A stretch of 64,000 bases of DNA from Burhinus oedicnemus. Taxonomy: Eukaryota > Chordata > Aves > Charadriiformes > Burhinidae. Below the pieces are notes generated by a model that did not search any database, had not been told where the DNA came from, and was given only the letters and a program-made list of their open reading frames with translations. This document shows, in pieces, positions 1-10,680 of this stretch (its first letter is position 1; each line of letters opens with the position of its first letter). A program made the translations under genes and the position numbers. The stretch covers positions 5,677,889-5,741,888 of the forward strand of contig VFFE01007605.1 in assembly GCA_008921705.1 (NCBI GenBank), in the 5' to 3' direction.

Positions 1-81
1 CACGATTACCTTATTTTACCACAAACATATATTATCTCAAAAAATTTGGGTTAGTGCTATAGAAGAAACACGTCATAAAAA

Positions 82-220
82 AAGCCCTGAGGAACTCCAC
101 CATCAATGTCTCTTTGGTCTAATAAATCCACCTTCAACATCATCTCTTATTTCCTTCTCAGCCAGCTTTTTACTCATCTCACAAATCCTGTTCTGATCAT
201 CCTTCTCCCCAACTTAACTA
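82..220 (-). mobile_element. Ancient CR1/L3-like LINE fragment
   Basis: The blocks GCCCTGAGGAACTCCAC near 83-99 and CAGCTTTTTACTCATCTC near 162-179 resemble the reverse-transcriptase region of old CR1/L3 LINEs read in antisense. The copy is diverged, with no usable reading frame. The family call is from recognition of wording order only. Confidence 0.35.
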
Positions 221-3080
221 ATAACTTCTCTCATGCTGCATTGCTGAAGCTCAGATAACCAAGTAAAAGGCAGGCCCCTGTGTACTATTTATGCATTTCA
301 CAGTGCATAATCACTGTATAAAAGAAACAAATCGGAGACTATATGAGTACATGTACCATCTTCTACTAAGATGACTCTAGCATTTTTCCATTCTGTGGTC
401 CAAGATGAATCAGAGAAGGAAAGGAGTACCTCCTCACCTTAATCTCACCTGTCCTATGAATGAACATTCAGTAACGTAGCAGTTAGGCCATTCTTCCAAG
501 AATTTGGACATACGTACTTGACAATGTTGTTGGGAGGAAAAAAGAGATTCCTTGCTTTCTTGGGAAGTCTTCTGACCAGCGTCACACTTGCAGAATATTT
601 GGACATCACTTGAAATGCAGCTGAAGAAGTCACCTGAGCCACCAATCACATTCTGTGCCGGGCTCAATGCCATCTGCATTCACTAGGCAAGCTTCAAATC
701 CACAGAACAGACTGAAGTCTTTAAGAACTTATGCAGTGTTTAAACACTTCTCTGTTTACTATCTGGATGGCATTAGACCTTTAACCAGGACTTGGGCTTC
801 CTGAATTGAGGGATCGAGTTTCCCAAACTCTAACTGAAGGATTCCAAATGTGCACCATCCCCTTGGGTGAAAGGAAGGATTTTCAGAACCAACAATGAGA
901 TAAACGTAGAGAATTTCGACACCTTCAGGTATGGCATTAAATAGGCTACAGATAATAAATAGAAAATATAAATGGAAATAAATAGAAAAATGAAAAATAG
1001 TTTTTATAAGAGAATCCAAAAAGGTGAACTTTACATAAATACACATTAAACACTACATGTCAGGTAAATAATTTTGTTTCAGAAAAAATATTTACTAAAT
1101 TGTGCTGTATGAAGAATTTTCATGTAATGAAGTATAAAAAGTAGTTATGGTAGATATTTAGAGGTGACTGCTTATTGAATTATATAGTGGCTCTGTTAAA
1201 AAGTAATGACTACCAAAGTACAATGTTTGAAATATCAAAAAGGAAATAGTTGACATAAAAGACTAAGAGTCTGGAAAATTTGTTTTTTCCATGTATCAAG
1301 CCTTGCCAAGGGAGAACAAAAAGCATATAAAACCACAAAATATTGCCTCCCTCAAAAGAGAATGCAGCCAAAGAGTCTTTTTTAAAAAAAATAAAAAAAG
1401 GAAAACCATACCATTCAGCTTGAGAGACTGAATGCCAAATTTCTGTACGGAAACATTTTCCCTGAGTTATAAATAACTGAAACTTCAAGTTTATTATAGA
1501 AAATCCTAGTAACCCTTAATTAGAGCAGTATAATCTTCTTAACATAACCATAAATGTAAGTAAATTAAATAAAAATACTTTTTTAAGCTCTGTCACTGCT
1601 TCAGAACTTCTAGTAAAGGTGCTGAGGTTCATTCAGCCTTCTGATTTTTATTCCATGCAGCTCATTCATATGGGCACTAATAGCACAGGCAAACATTACC
1701 CAGAGCTGCTCAGAAATAACTGAAAGGACCCAAAAGTAAAGGAGAAGAATCTGGAGGGTCGGGTCTTTTCAACCTTTCTAACCAAGCAAAAATGAAGCTC
1801 TGCTTTCCTTCTCCACAAGGTGGTGTTCTGGCATAGAGGACAACTGAGCAAAGGTAGCTTCATCTTGTGCAAGGAAGAATTATTCAGGAAAGCAGTTTTC
1901 AACAAGGATCAGCAGGGAGGTGGCATCATAACTCCATATGTATATGTGCAGGGACATGGACAAATGCCCAAAAACTGGGAGAAGGCTCTGAGATAAATAA
2001 TATGATTGCTGGAAGGAGAACAAAGAAAACAGTGGTCAATCTTCTGAACACATAGATGTCTCTAAACTTTACAAGACATAGAGGAAATAAACAGGAAGAA
2101 ATTAAAATCTTAGTACATAATCAAATAATGATTGAAGCGGTATTGCAGATTTGTTTACACAGTTCACACTGCTGGAAGGCAGATATAAAACATTATTTCC
2201 CAAATTAACTAGGCAGAAAATGGAGAAGATTCACCTGTGAGATACAAAGTATACAGATATTCAGAAAACTGTGGGACATACTTGGTAAATATCCCTCAGT
2301 AAAGATAAACTGAGTATCTTCCTAGAATTTCTGCCATATGCTGCTGACATGACCACTGGGACAACAATAGCTAGGAACAGGCCATGACTAGCAAAAAAAC
2401 TCATCAGCTCTTGAGAAGCTTTCATTAAGTAATTTTTTCTTGTGATATCATTGCATATTCATGACCTGAATGATAACATAGAAATACCACAAGCAAGGCA
2501 GCTGCAAGTGCTTTAGACAACAGGACTGGAATTCAAAATTCCATTGACGTACTGAAGAAATAAGTATGATGCATTTCAATAAAAGCAATACATAACACAA
2601 CACTTAAGACTACCCTTATTGTATCTGACATTGACTAATTAAAATAACTTTTACACGTTTGGCCTTTAGAAATTCTATCATGTATCATGCTTATTTCTCC
2701 ATTTTAATAATTTTGACCCCCCAAAAAAAGATTTTTTGTAAAATAGAAGATAGAGAGTAACTGACAAAACAGTGCTATAGAAAAGGATTGGGACATTAAA
2801 ACAAATAACAAACTGAATGAGTTAATAACATCATACTCTCAAGAAAAATAAAAGAAGAAAATGAAATGGCAAATCTAATCCTAGGCTATAAACAGAGATG
2901 TCATAGATAAAACAGTAGCCTGTCACTTAAAGAGTAGAAATATTGTGTCTAGATTCAGACTTCCTACTTCACAAAAGAATTCAATCAACCAGAGATTGTC
3001 CATAGGAGGGCAAAATATAAAATGCAAGTAAATCATTACAGAATAGAACTAGTTAATTGCAGAGTATAAAACAAGTAATT
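221..3080. other. AT-rich intronic stretch, nothing recognised
   Basis: It holds only short open frames (for example 434-679, 759-1046 and 1210-1488 on the minus strand). None has a recognisable domain or paired splice sites. A-rich runs near 1380-1400 and 2720-2730 are unremarkable. Confidence 0.5.
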
Positions 3081-3520
3081 GTTGAGGTCAGAGATCATCT
3101 AGTTCAACCACTCCTGCTCAGAGCAGGGTCAACTAAAGCAGGTTGCCCAGAACCGTGTTCAGTTGCATCTTGAGTATCTCCAAGGATGGAGACTCCTGGG
3201 CAACCCGTCCCTGTGCTGACAACCATCACAGTAAAAAAGACTCTTCTGATCTCTAAATGGAATTTATTGTACTTCAGTTTGTGTCCATTGCCTCTTGTCC
3301 TGTCAATGACTTTGTCTTCTTTATTCACCCTACTAGGTATTTGTACATACAATATCCCTCTGAGCCTTTTCTCCAGCCTAAACACTCTCAGCTCTCTCAG
3401 GCTCTCCTCATATGACACATGCTCCAACCCATTAATCATTTTCATGGCCCTTTGCTGGGTCTAATCCAGTATGTCTACGTCTCTCTTCTACTGGGGATTA
3501 AACGTACAGGTATTACTTTA
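3081..3520 (-). mobile_element. CR1 LINE, 5'-truncated 3' fragment
   Basis: The minus strand encodes the end of the CR1 reverse transcriptase. Recognisable pieces include GLEHVSYEESLRELRVFRLE, then DRTRGNGHKLKYNKFHLEIR, then a frameshift where the family's conserved NRLPREV block should be. The 3' untranslated part follows (TGGTTGAACTAGATGATCT), but the terminal short repeat is missing or decayed. Point changes and the frameshift mark it as a dead copy. Its orientation is the same as HMGCLL1. Confidence 0.85.
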
Positions 3521-4429
3521 GTCCACCTCTTCAAATTTACTTTGAATGTGCTTACAACTTTTATTAGAGGGCTTGTGTGAGCTCATGAAAGAGTAGTCAT
3601 TTACATATATCGGGAGATTATCTGAACTGACCGAGAATTCACTGTAGGGATTTCTATTGTAAAGTAATAGCTCTAACATTTCTATTGTCATTTCCATTAA
3701 TTATTAAATTCTAATACAATCTACTAGTACATTTATTAAATCATTGCAGGGCTGTTTACAATAAAATACAAGTCATTCATATGGAAACAGAAGAAATATG
3801 ATTTTAAACACAGGAGAATTCAACTAAACTATAAATGCTTATGCTGCTGGAGTGGCCAATTGTTTGATCTAATCCTGTTTACAAAGAGAAGTTTAATGGT
3901 AAAGACAAAGGTCATAAAGTGCAAATAATATTAACTAACATAATATGAAAAAACTATGACTTTTATTTAGAAATTAGAAAATATTTTGTAAAAGGAATTC
4001 TATCTAGTGAGCAGTGATGTACTGACAGTTCAAAAGGTAACAAATGGCATTAATAAGGAATGTTCCACAGACTGTAAAAAAATGTTGCTGTGTTAAGAAT
4101 AATATTCTTACACAAAACTAGAAAATTCAAGTCACACTCTTAACTACACTACTCACGGACATACACTTATAAATTTAAAAAAGCAAAATACTACCTATCT
4201 ATTACTAATCTTTTTGGAAATCCTTTAGAATAGGTCTTCCAAAGCTACAGAAGATGAGGTTTAAGAGTGGTATTCAGCTCAAGGTTAAGAAACTTCAGCT
4301 CATTCCTACTGTCTAAACATATGTACCTGGAGCCAGTCTGGATGACTTAAGAGTTCTGGCCTCCAAGTGCTGCTCAGGAAGGGCAGGGGTCCCATTTTGC
4401 CCATTTACTTCAGGTCCCATTTCAAATCA
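3521..4429. other. AT-rich intronic stretch, nothing recognised
   Basis: There is no repeat, exon-like segment or RNA gene that I can support. Base composition is like the flanking intron. Confidence 0.5.
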
Positions 4430-4900
4430 TTTTTGACATCTATCAAGATGTCTGTACACTGCAGGACTTCTTAAATGGCACTAGAGACATCTGTTAGGCA
4501 ACTGAACTGAGCTTCTAAATGGTTCCTCCCCATGCAGGTGTCTAAAGGCATGCTCAATGTCTAAATTCCCATTGCAGCTGAAGGAGTTTTATTTAATATG
4601 GCTGATGGAGATAAAGAATAATTCAGATCATCCTAAGGTTCACACCTAGTGGCTGATGATCTCAATCGCCAGGTTTGTATAACTGCCTGGAGACTGAATG
4701 CCACTCCAGAAGAAAATAGGTCTCTTGTGCATTTTACAATGTACAGGAGATGCCTACTCTATAAGGATGTTTCACATATCCTAGGTGTTTCAAATGCCAT
4801 TAGTCACCTATGTTTAGGCAACTGAGTCCTGTCCCAGGTCTGCACTAGCTATCACAGGGACTTCAGCTGCTGCACACACCTACTTATGTCTTAATTCAGA
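4430..4900. repeat. Old interspersed repeat, unclassified family (copy 1)
   Basis: The segment near 4750-4835 (CATATCC, AAATGCCATTAGTCACC, TTAGGCAACTGAGTCC) lines up in order with 10610-10680. Frequent TAGGCA and AGGTGTCTA words also occur in the copy near 40540-40960. The pieces are too diverged to name a family by eye. An old LTR retroelement or LINE is possible. Boundaries are approximate. Confidence 0.35.
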
Positions 4901-4942
4901 TGTCTTAATCCCAAGTAGAAATCTGCCTCAAATGAACTATAT

Positions 4943-5041
4943 ATCATAGAATCATAGCATAGTTTGAGTTGGAAGGGACCTTTAAAGGTCATCTAGTCCA
5001 CCCACCCTGCAATAAGCAGGGACATCTCAGAGCCCTGTCCA
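4943..5041 (-). mobile_element. CR1 3' end (untranslated tail) of the rearranged CR1 complex
   Basis: The minus strand gives the CR1 3' terminus: the TCCAACTCAAAC-like block, AAGGTCCCTTCCAAC region and two decayed copies of the ATTCTATG terminal repeat at 4943-4960. About 100 bp are in sense for a minus-strand element, then homology switches abruptly near 5042 to reverse-transcriptase sequence on the opposite strand. Confidence 0.85.
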
Positions 5042-5384
5042 ACCAGATGTTATTGCCAAGCCACTCTCCATCATCTTTGAAAGGCCATGGAGAACAGAAG
5101 ACATGCCTGAAGACTGGAGGAAAGCCAATGTCACTCCAGTCTTCAAATGGGGCAAGAAGGAAGACCCAGGAAACTACAGGCCAGTCAGCTTCACCTCCAT
5201 CCCTGGAAAGGTGATGGAACAACTCATTCTGGATGTCATCTCTAAGCACGTGGAGGAAAAGAAGGTTATTGGGAGTGGTGAATATGGATTCACCAAGGGG
5301 AAATCATGCTTGACCAATCTGTTATCTTCTGTGATGGCATGACTGGCTGGGTAGATGAGGGGAGTGCAGTGGATGCTGTCTACC
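5042..5384 (+). mobile_element. CR1 reverse-transcriptase block in inverted orientation
   Basis: The plus strand encodes the N-terminal half of the CR1 reverse transcriptase. Readable landmarks are PEDWRKANVTPVFKWGKKED, the NYRPVSFTSIPGKVMEQLIL block and the HGFTKGKSCLTNL-like segment (here YGFTKGKSCLTNL), followed by a stop and frame disturbance, then GWVDEGSAVDAVY. Both neighbours (4943-5041 and 5385-6078) are CR1 on the minus strand, so this block is inverted relative to them. The catalytic FADD-type motif of the palm is not included. It is non-functional. Confidence 0.9.
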
Positions 5385-5713
5385 ACAACAACAGCGTCAC
5401 CCATATTACCCTGCCCCTTAATTCTTACCCATAAGCTCTCAACTTGTTCTTCATCCACCCATAGGCAGAGCTCAATACATTCCAGTTGCTCTGTCACATA
5501 AAGAGCAACTCCCTCAGCTCACCTTGCTGGCTTGTCTTTCCTAAAAAGTATGTAGCCAACCATGACAGCATTCCAGTCATGTGAGCTATCACACCATACC
5601 TCTGTAACTGCAATGAGATAATGGCCCTGCAACCGCACATAGATATGTAGTTCTTCCAGTTTATTCCCCATGCTGCATACGTTGGTGTACAGGCATTTCA
5701 TAGAGGTAATCAA
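5385..5713 (-). mobile_element. CR1 ORF2 start: APE-type endonuclease domain fragment
   Basis: The minus strand reads KCLYTNVCSMGNKLEELHIY from about 5700, then the TEVWCDSSHDWNAVM and YILFRKDKPAR blocks, and, across a small disturbance, EQLECIELCLWVDEEQVESL and WVRIKGQGNMGDAVV. These are the N-terminal blocks of the CR1 apurinic-like endonuclease. The domain stops near 5385, where the inverted reverse-transcriptase block joins, so the catalytic His/Asp end is absent. The fragment is dead. Confidence 0.88.
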
Positions 5714-6078
5714 TCATGCAGGTTTCCGTGGAGGGATACAAGAGGATCCACCATAGCCATTCACACCCTTGAGGTGGTTGGCCTTCTGGTTATCATCTTG
5801 GGAGGCAGGTAAGGAACATTTGTCACTGTTCTGGTCAGCCTGGCTTATTCCCCAGTTGGATGCGATGGCATGAGCATTGCCATTTTGGACCCAAGTCCTT
5901 CAGTTTAAAGCCCACCTCACCAAGTTGGCCAGCCTGCTGCCAAAGATTCCCTTGCCTCTTCTAGACAGGTGGATTCTATCCCTCTCTAACAGGTTATAGT
6001 CAGCACAGAATGTCCCATTGTCATAAAAGCCAAAACCCTTGAGACAGCACCAGCCACTGAGCCAGAAGTTGATATGCA
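5714..6078 (-). mobile_element. CR1 ORF1 C-terminus (SGNH esterase-like domain end) plus inter-ORF spacer
   Basis: From 6078 to 5900 the minus strand encodes GFYDNGTFCADYNLL, RDRIHLSRRGKGIFG and a final VRWALN stop. This is the C-terminal block of the CR1 ORF1 esterase domain, in which the family carries a D-G-x-H-L catalytic motif; here the Asp and His remain (RDRIHLS) but the Gly is changed. A 185-bp spacer separates the ORF1 stop from the ORF2 start, as in full-length CR1. It directly abuts the 3' end of the next CR1 copy at 6081. Confidence 0.8.
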
Positions 6079-6080
6079 TT

Positions 6081-6955
6081 ATCATAGAATCATAGAATGG
6101 TTTAGGTTGGAAGGGACCTTAAAGATTGCCTAGTTCCAACCCCCTTGCCACGGGCAAGGACACCTCCCACTAGAGCAGATTGCTCAAAACCTCATCCAAC
6201 CTGGCCTTGAACACTGCCAGGGATGGGGCCTCCACAGCTTCCCTGGGCAATCTGTTCCAGTGTCTCACCACCCTCAGAGTGAAAAATTTCTTCCTAATAT
6301 CTAGTCTAAATCTACCCTCTTCCAGTTTAAAACCATTATCCCTTGTCCTATCACTACATGCCCTTGTAAAAAGTCCCTCTCCAGATTTCTTGTAGGCCTC
6401 TCTCAGATACTGGAAGGCTGCTATAAGGTCTCCCTGGAGCCTTCTCTTCTCCAAGCTGAACAACCCCAACTCTCTCAGCCTGTCCTCATAGCAGAGGTGC
6501 TCTAACCCTCTGATCATCTTTGCGGCCCTCCTCTGGACCAGCTCCAACAGGTCCACGTCCTTCTTATGTTGGGGGCTCCAGAGATGGGCGCAGTATTCCA
6601 GGTGGGGTCTCATGAGAGCAGAGTAGAGGGGCAGAATCACCTCCCTCAACCTGCTGGCCATGCTTCTTTTGATGCACCCCAGCATGAGGCTGGCTTTCTG
6701 GGCTGCAAGCGCACATTGCTGGGTCATGTTGAGCTTCTCATCCACCAACACCCCTAAGTCCGCCTCCTCAAGGCTGCTCTCAGTCCATTCTCCGCCCAAC
6801 CTGTATTTGTGCTTGGGATTGCCCCAACCCACGTGCAGGACCTTGCACTTGGCCTCATTGAACTTCATGAGGTTCACAAGGGCCCACCTCTAATGCCTGT
6901 CTGGGTCCCTCCGGATGGCCTGTCTGGTCCTCCCTGCAGGTGCAACCCCTCTTCG
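6081..6955 (-). mobile_element. CR1 LINE 3' half with long open reverse-transcriptase C-terminus
   Basis: An uninterrupted minus-strand frame (6877-6170) encodes the C-terminal part of the CR1 reverse transcriptase and thumb. Landmarks are [80 protein letters not shown] and the ending [16 protein letters not shown]. The stop is followed by about 90 bp of 3' UTR and two perfect-looking ATTCTATG units at 6081-6100. An open frame of 235 codons in a LINE fragment suggests a fairly recent insertion. Homology fades rightward near 6955. Same strand as HMGCLL1. Confidence 0.92.
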
Positions 6956-7204
6956 CTTTTCCGCTTCCGGCCCTCCAATGGTGCATATAACAAAGTTAGC
7001 TGACCTTGGCTGTTATAGCAATAAGTCTAAGCAAGAGCCTCTCTGCATACCATTCCTTGGCATAAATTAGAAACAATCACGTCTTATCTCTCTGGGAGTG
7101 AACAGTGTCTGGACAATATGCTGTTAATATCAGAGAGTGCAGTCAGTTAGAAGAGGCTTAGCTGCAAAGTAAAATTACGGAACAGAAAACTGGTTCTGTT
7201 TTAC
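6956..7204. other. Non-CR1 filler between two CR1 pieces
   Basis: About 250 bp separate the reverse-transcriptase C-terminal piece from the endonuclease/RT linker piece. In an intact CR1 this place would hold the N-terminal RT half, the same kind of block that sits inverted at 5042-5384. The filler shows no CR1 wording that I recognise. It could be an LTR fragment or a captured sequence; I cannot name it. Confidence 0.45.
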
Positions 7205-7490
7205 CTCAGACCAGGACACCCTCCTTTCCTGATTTCTCACACCTGGGGATTGAGAACTCTTGCGCTCTATGGAAAGCCTCCTTAAAGATCTGCCAGCTCT
7301 GTTCTGCTCCCTTGTCCCTGAGGGCAGTTTCCCAGGGGGTCCTATTGACTAACTGCTTGAACAGCTGGAAGTTTGCTTTCCTAATATTCAGGGCCCTGAC
7401 TTTACTGTTCCCCTGACCCACATCCCTCAGGACTGCAAACTCCACCAATGCATGATCACTGCAGCCCAGGCTGCCTCCAATTTAAACAAA
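7205..7490 (-). mobile_element. CR1 ORF2 linker fragment between endonuclease and reverse transcriptase
   Basis: The minus strand encodes FAVLRDVGQGNSKVRALN, then RKANFQLFKQLVNRTPWETA, and AEQSWQIFKEAFHRAQEFS with IPRCEKSGKEG. This is the order seen between the APE and RT domains of CR1 ORF2. Homology stops at about 7205, where the sequence turns into unrelated DNA. It may be the 5' part of the same insertion as 6081-6955. Confidence 0.75.
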
Positions 7491-10194
7491 GCCAGTGAAA
7501 GTATACTGGAAAATATACATAAAAATGATTATGATGTGAAGATAGTTACAGACCCCTAGAAGCCTTTCCCTTTAGTAAGCAAAGGTAAGAAACATGAACA
7601 CTTGCATTGCATAGAGTTACTCATTTTAAATTGTAATCATCAAAATCATGACAGCCCATGCTACATTCTAACTACACTCCCAAGGACAACTTACTACATG
7701 TCAGTTGAGAGTCACAGAAACATTTTTGGTGGTCATGGCTTAAAATTTGCCAAATGCAAGCTCCAGTGGACCAGAAAATTCCACAGGCAGATGCAGGCTA
7801 TTGAAACTGCTGTTCTGACGGCCCTGCAAAAAGGAAATCTCAGGAACTGGGGACTGAATATCTAACAGAAGGAACAGCTAGTTCTAAGAGCAACTGCAAA
7901 CCACGTCCAATTCTCTGCCATGACGTTGGATACTCTGAAAAAAAGTAGTAGCATTACAGGACAAATACTCAGAAGGATGAACTCAAGCCCAAAGACTGTT
8001 CACAATCTTTGAAAACAAAGAAATTCCTTCCTTAATATTCATGTCTGTATTTTACATAAAATCATTCACAACCCGACAGAATAAAAAACATAGACCAAAT
8101 CTCTCAAATAACAGTCTCCTGGATGAGCCTGAACTTTCTGAATTATCACTGACAACTTGACTTGCCATCTTCTAAAAAACATTTATTGCTATTTTCAACA
8201 AATGTAGAGCACGTGGAATCGCAGAGGTTTGAATACAAGTGTCAACTGCAGCTAACAGTTTATGCAACCTAAAAGCAGACAGATGTGCTGTAGTCACAGA
8301 TAATTTCAGATAACTTGCAAAATAATGCTGAAGGGAATGTTTTACTGGAGTCAGGTGGTAGCAGAGGCATAGACAACCACAGTTAGACTTGTGTTACAAT
8401 GGAATCATTAATAATAAATGGTACTAGAGGCCTCTGTTGTTAGTGGGACGACAACACAGCCTCTCACTTACTTACTAAAGTAACTACTTTAGCAAAAATT
8501 AAAAATATATTTTCAGGACATGGTGTATACATTACCTTTTTCTATCTTCTATTTCCCTAAATGCTTCCCTTGGCTAATAAGCAGCATTTCTCCATTAACC
8601 AAGTTGATTTGCAGCCAACTCACTTTCATCCATATCCCTATCTTGGGCAAAGCCTGGAAAAGCAATTATACTCTACCATCTGGGCTGGATGAAAAGGATA
8701 CAGAGAACTGAGATTAACAGCATACTGATGACACTGGAGCCAAAACCTCCCACACTTTCCTTTACTATTATTTATGGTAATAGTATTATGGTGTGTATGG
8801 TGTTTTACAGGCAAGACTGAAGACAGAATTCTAGAAGGCAGAAGGAGTGGTATTTTTCCACACACATTGAAAAAGCAGAGGCATAATCATCCTTACAACA
8901 CCAACATGTGAAAGTAATTTGCCCCTTATAATGCTCTGGGATATCAATAGGAAAAAAACAAATACACTGACAAGCCAGCCCAGCCACCCTATCAGATAAG
9001 TCTCTTTAAATACCTCATTGTCAATAAAAGTGAGTTATGCACAGATCTTTAAGAACTCAAGTAAAAAGCTGGAAGTAATTCAACTATTCTCAATTATTAT
9101 TGTCATCAAAATCACCTTCTGTGTCCAAAGGCAGTGCCTAAGAGATCAAGGAAATCTTTAATTCAAGTACAGCTGGCCCACCACTATGTTTTCCATACCT
9201 CTCTTCCCAAAAGACATTGATAAAAATGACAGTAGTTTAATGGTTATTTATTTAGCCACAGTTGGCAACTCATCCTTCAGGAGAATCTAAAATTTATAAA
9301 GCTCTTTAGAAAAATAACATCTGCAAAGTGTTACCATAATAATTTTCCAATAGTAGGAAGGAAATCATGGTATCTTAAATACTATACCATTCTTGATGTT
9401 ATAAAAATGTTTCATTTTCACAACAGAATCAGTCAAATGTGAGCATATTTACAGAATATAATTTTCTGCCTGTTTAACTGATAACAATTAAAGCTATTGA
9501 AAATTTTCCTTAAAGGAAATTTAGAAAAAAGACAGATATGATGCCTTATTTTTAAAATAAACATTTTAAAATGTTTATCAGTTTTTTATGAGCTTATTAA
9601 AATACTCACATTATAATGATATGTCACAGCTTCTGCTGACCTGGTTAAATTTCCAATTACATTAAATAGTAATGTAATAAGATTTTAACATGTTCTAATC
9701 ATGCAAACTTGAAAACAGCGGAGTGGAACAAGCAGGAGAAAATGGACTGGTACTGGAGAAACTGTCAGAAAGACAAAACCAAAATGGGATCGTATCACTT
9801 CAGACTATTTAAGAAGATCAAGCATTGTCATGGCAAAATGACACATGGGATGTCCTAATTTTTTATTGCTTCCACTTCTAGACTTCACAAATTTAGGAAA
9901 ATTTTTTTCAGCCCTCATATTTTGGATAGTAAGTTGTACAACAGATGAGAAAGAAATGTGTGTTGTTGTAAAACTGATAATAAGATCAACGAGTCAGTGC
10001 TAACGAAGCATGAAAAAAGTGAAAAATATCTAACAGCATTACCATTAGCTGTACTTCATTTTACTGTGACACATAATCTTGACCAAAGAATTGTTCTAAA
10101 CTCTGATGACAGATAATAATAGTTAAGGACTAAATGGAAATCCAGCCATATCACTCACTAAGCTCAAAATGTCCTGAAACGTCCTTAATGGCAG
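7491..10194. other. AT-rich intronic stretch, nothing coding
   Basis: No exon, RNA gene or classified repeat is recognised. It includes a 22-bp perfect palindrome at 9557-9578, listed separately. Confidence 0.5.
9557..9578. repeat. 22-bp perfect palindrome
   Basis: The sequence ATAAACATTTT followed by its exact reverse complement AAAATGTTTAT forms an 11+11 bp dyad without spacer. It is AT-only apart from one C and one G, so a chance origin in AT-rich DNA is quite possible. Similar cores (ATTTTAAAAT) recur at 21580-21613. Confidence 0.8.
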
Positions 10195-10680
10195 GATTCA
10201 TCTGGACTTTGAGACACCTGAACTTAGGTATCTCCACATTAATGTCTACAGGTGTGATAGGTATCCGGTACAGTCAATTTATATATTCACATATAATGTC
10301 TTGAGGTTCCCTAAACACAGCATGTAGGACACAGGACCTGTACCTTTTTTGGCAGCTGAAGGTAGAGTAGGGTATTATACGGCATCTTAAAAGGCATCAG
10401 CAATGAAGTGTGGATGGCTGAATCTTCTCAGCACTATCAGCAATGGCCAAAAGCATATGAAACAACTCAGCTGAGTAGTAAGGGCACAAGTCAGATGGCT
10501 AATTACAGGCACCTAGTGCATTTGAGATGCATCCCACTTGACTTCCAGTTAATGCGCCAGAGGTCACAGATCTCCCATATATATCTGTTGATATCTGCCA
10601 ACGCTATAAGCCATCTCAGCTACTATAGGGCATCTCACATGGCACCAGACAACTGTGCTTAGATAACTGAATCCAGTCCT
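10195..10680. repeat. Old interspersed repeat, unclassified family (copy 2)
   Basis: It shares ordered words with two other places: GACACCTGAACTTAGGTATCT (near 10211) with GACACTTGAATTTATGTGTCT (near 40541), GTGCATTTGAGATGC (near 10517) with GTGCCATTTGAGATGC (near 40821), and its end (near 10620-10680) with 4750-4835. The common order over about 450 bp argues for one dispersed family. Its class is unknown. Confidence 0.45.

Noticed and set aside
759..1046. 95-codon minus-strand frame with an exon-like middle (NAIPEGVEILYVYLIVGSEN)
   Set aside because: It does not match any HMGCLL1 segment and lacks a good acceptor and donor pair.
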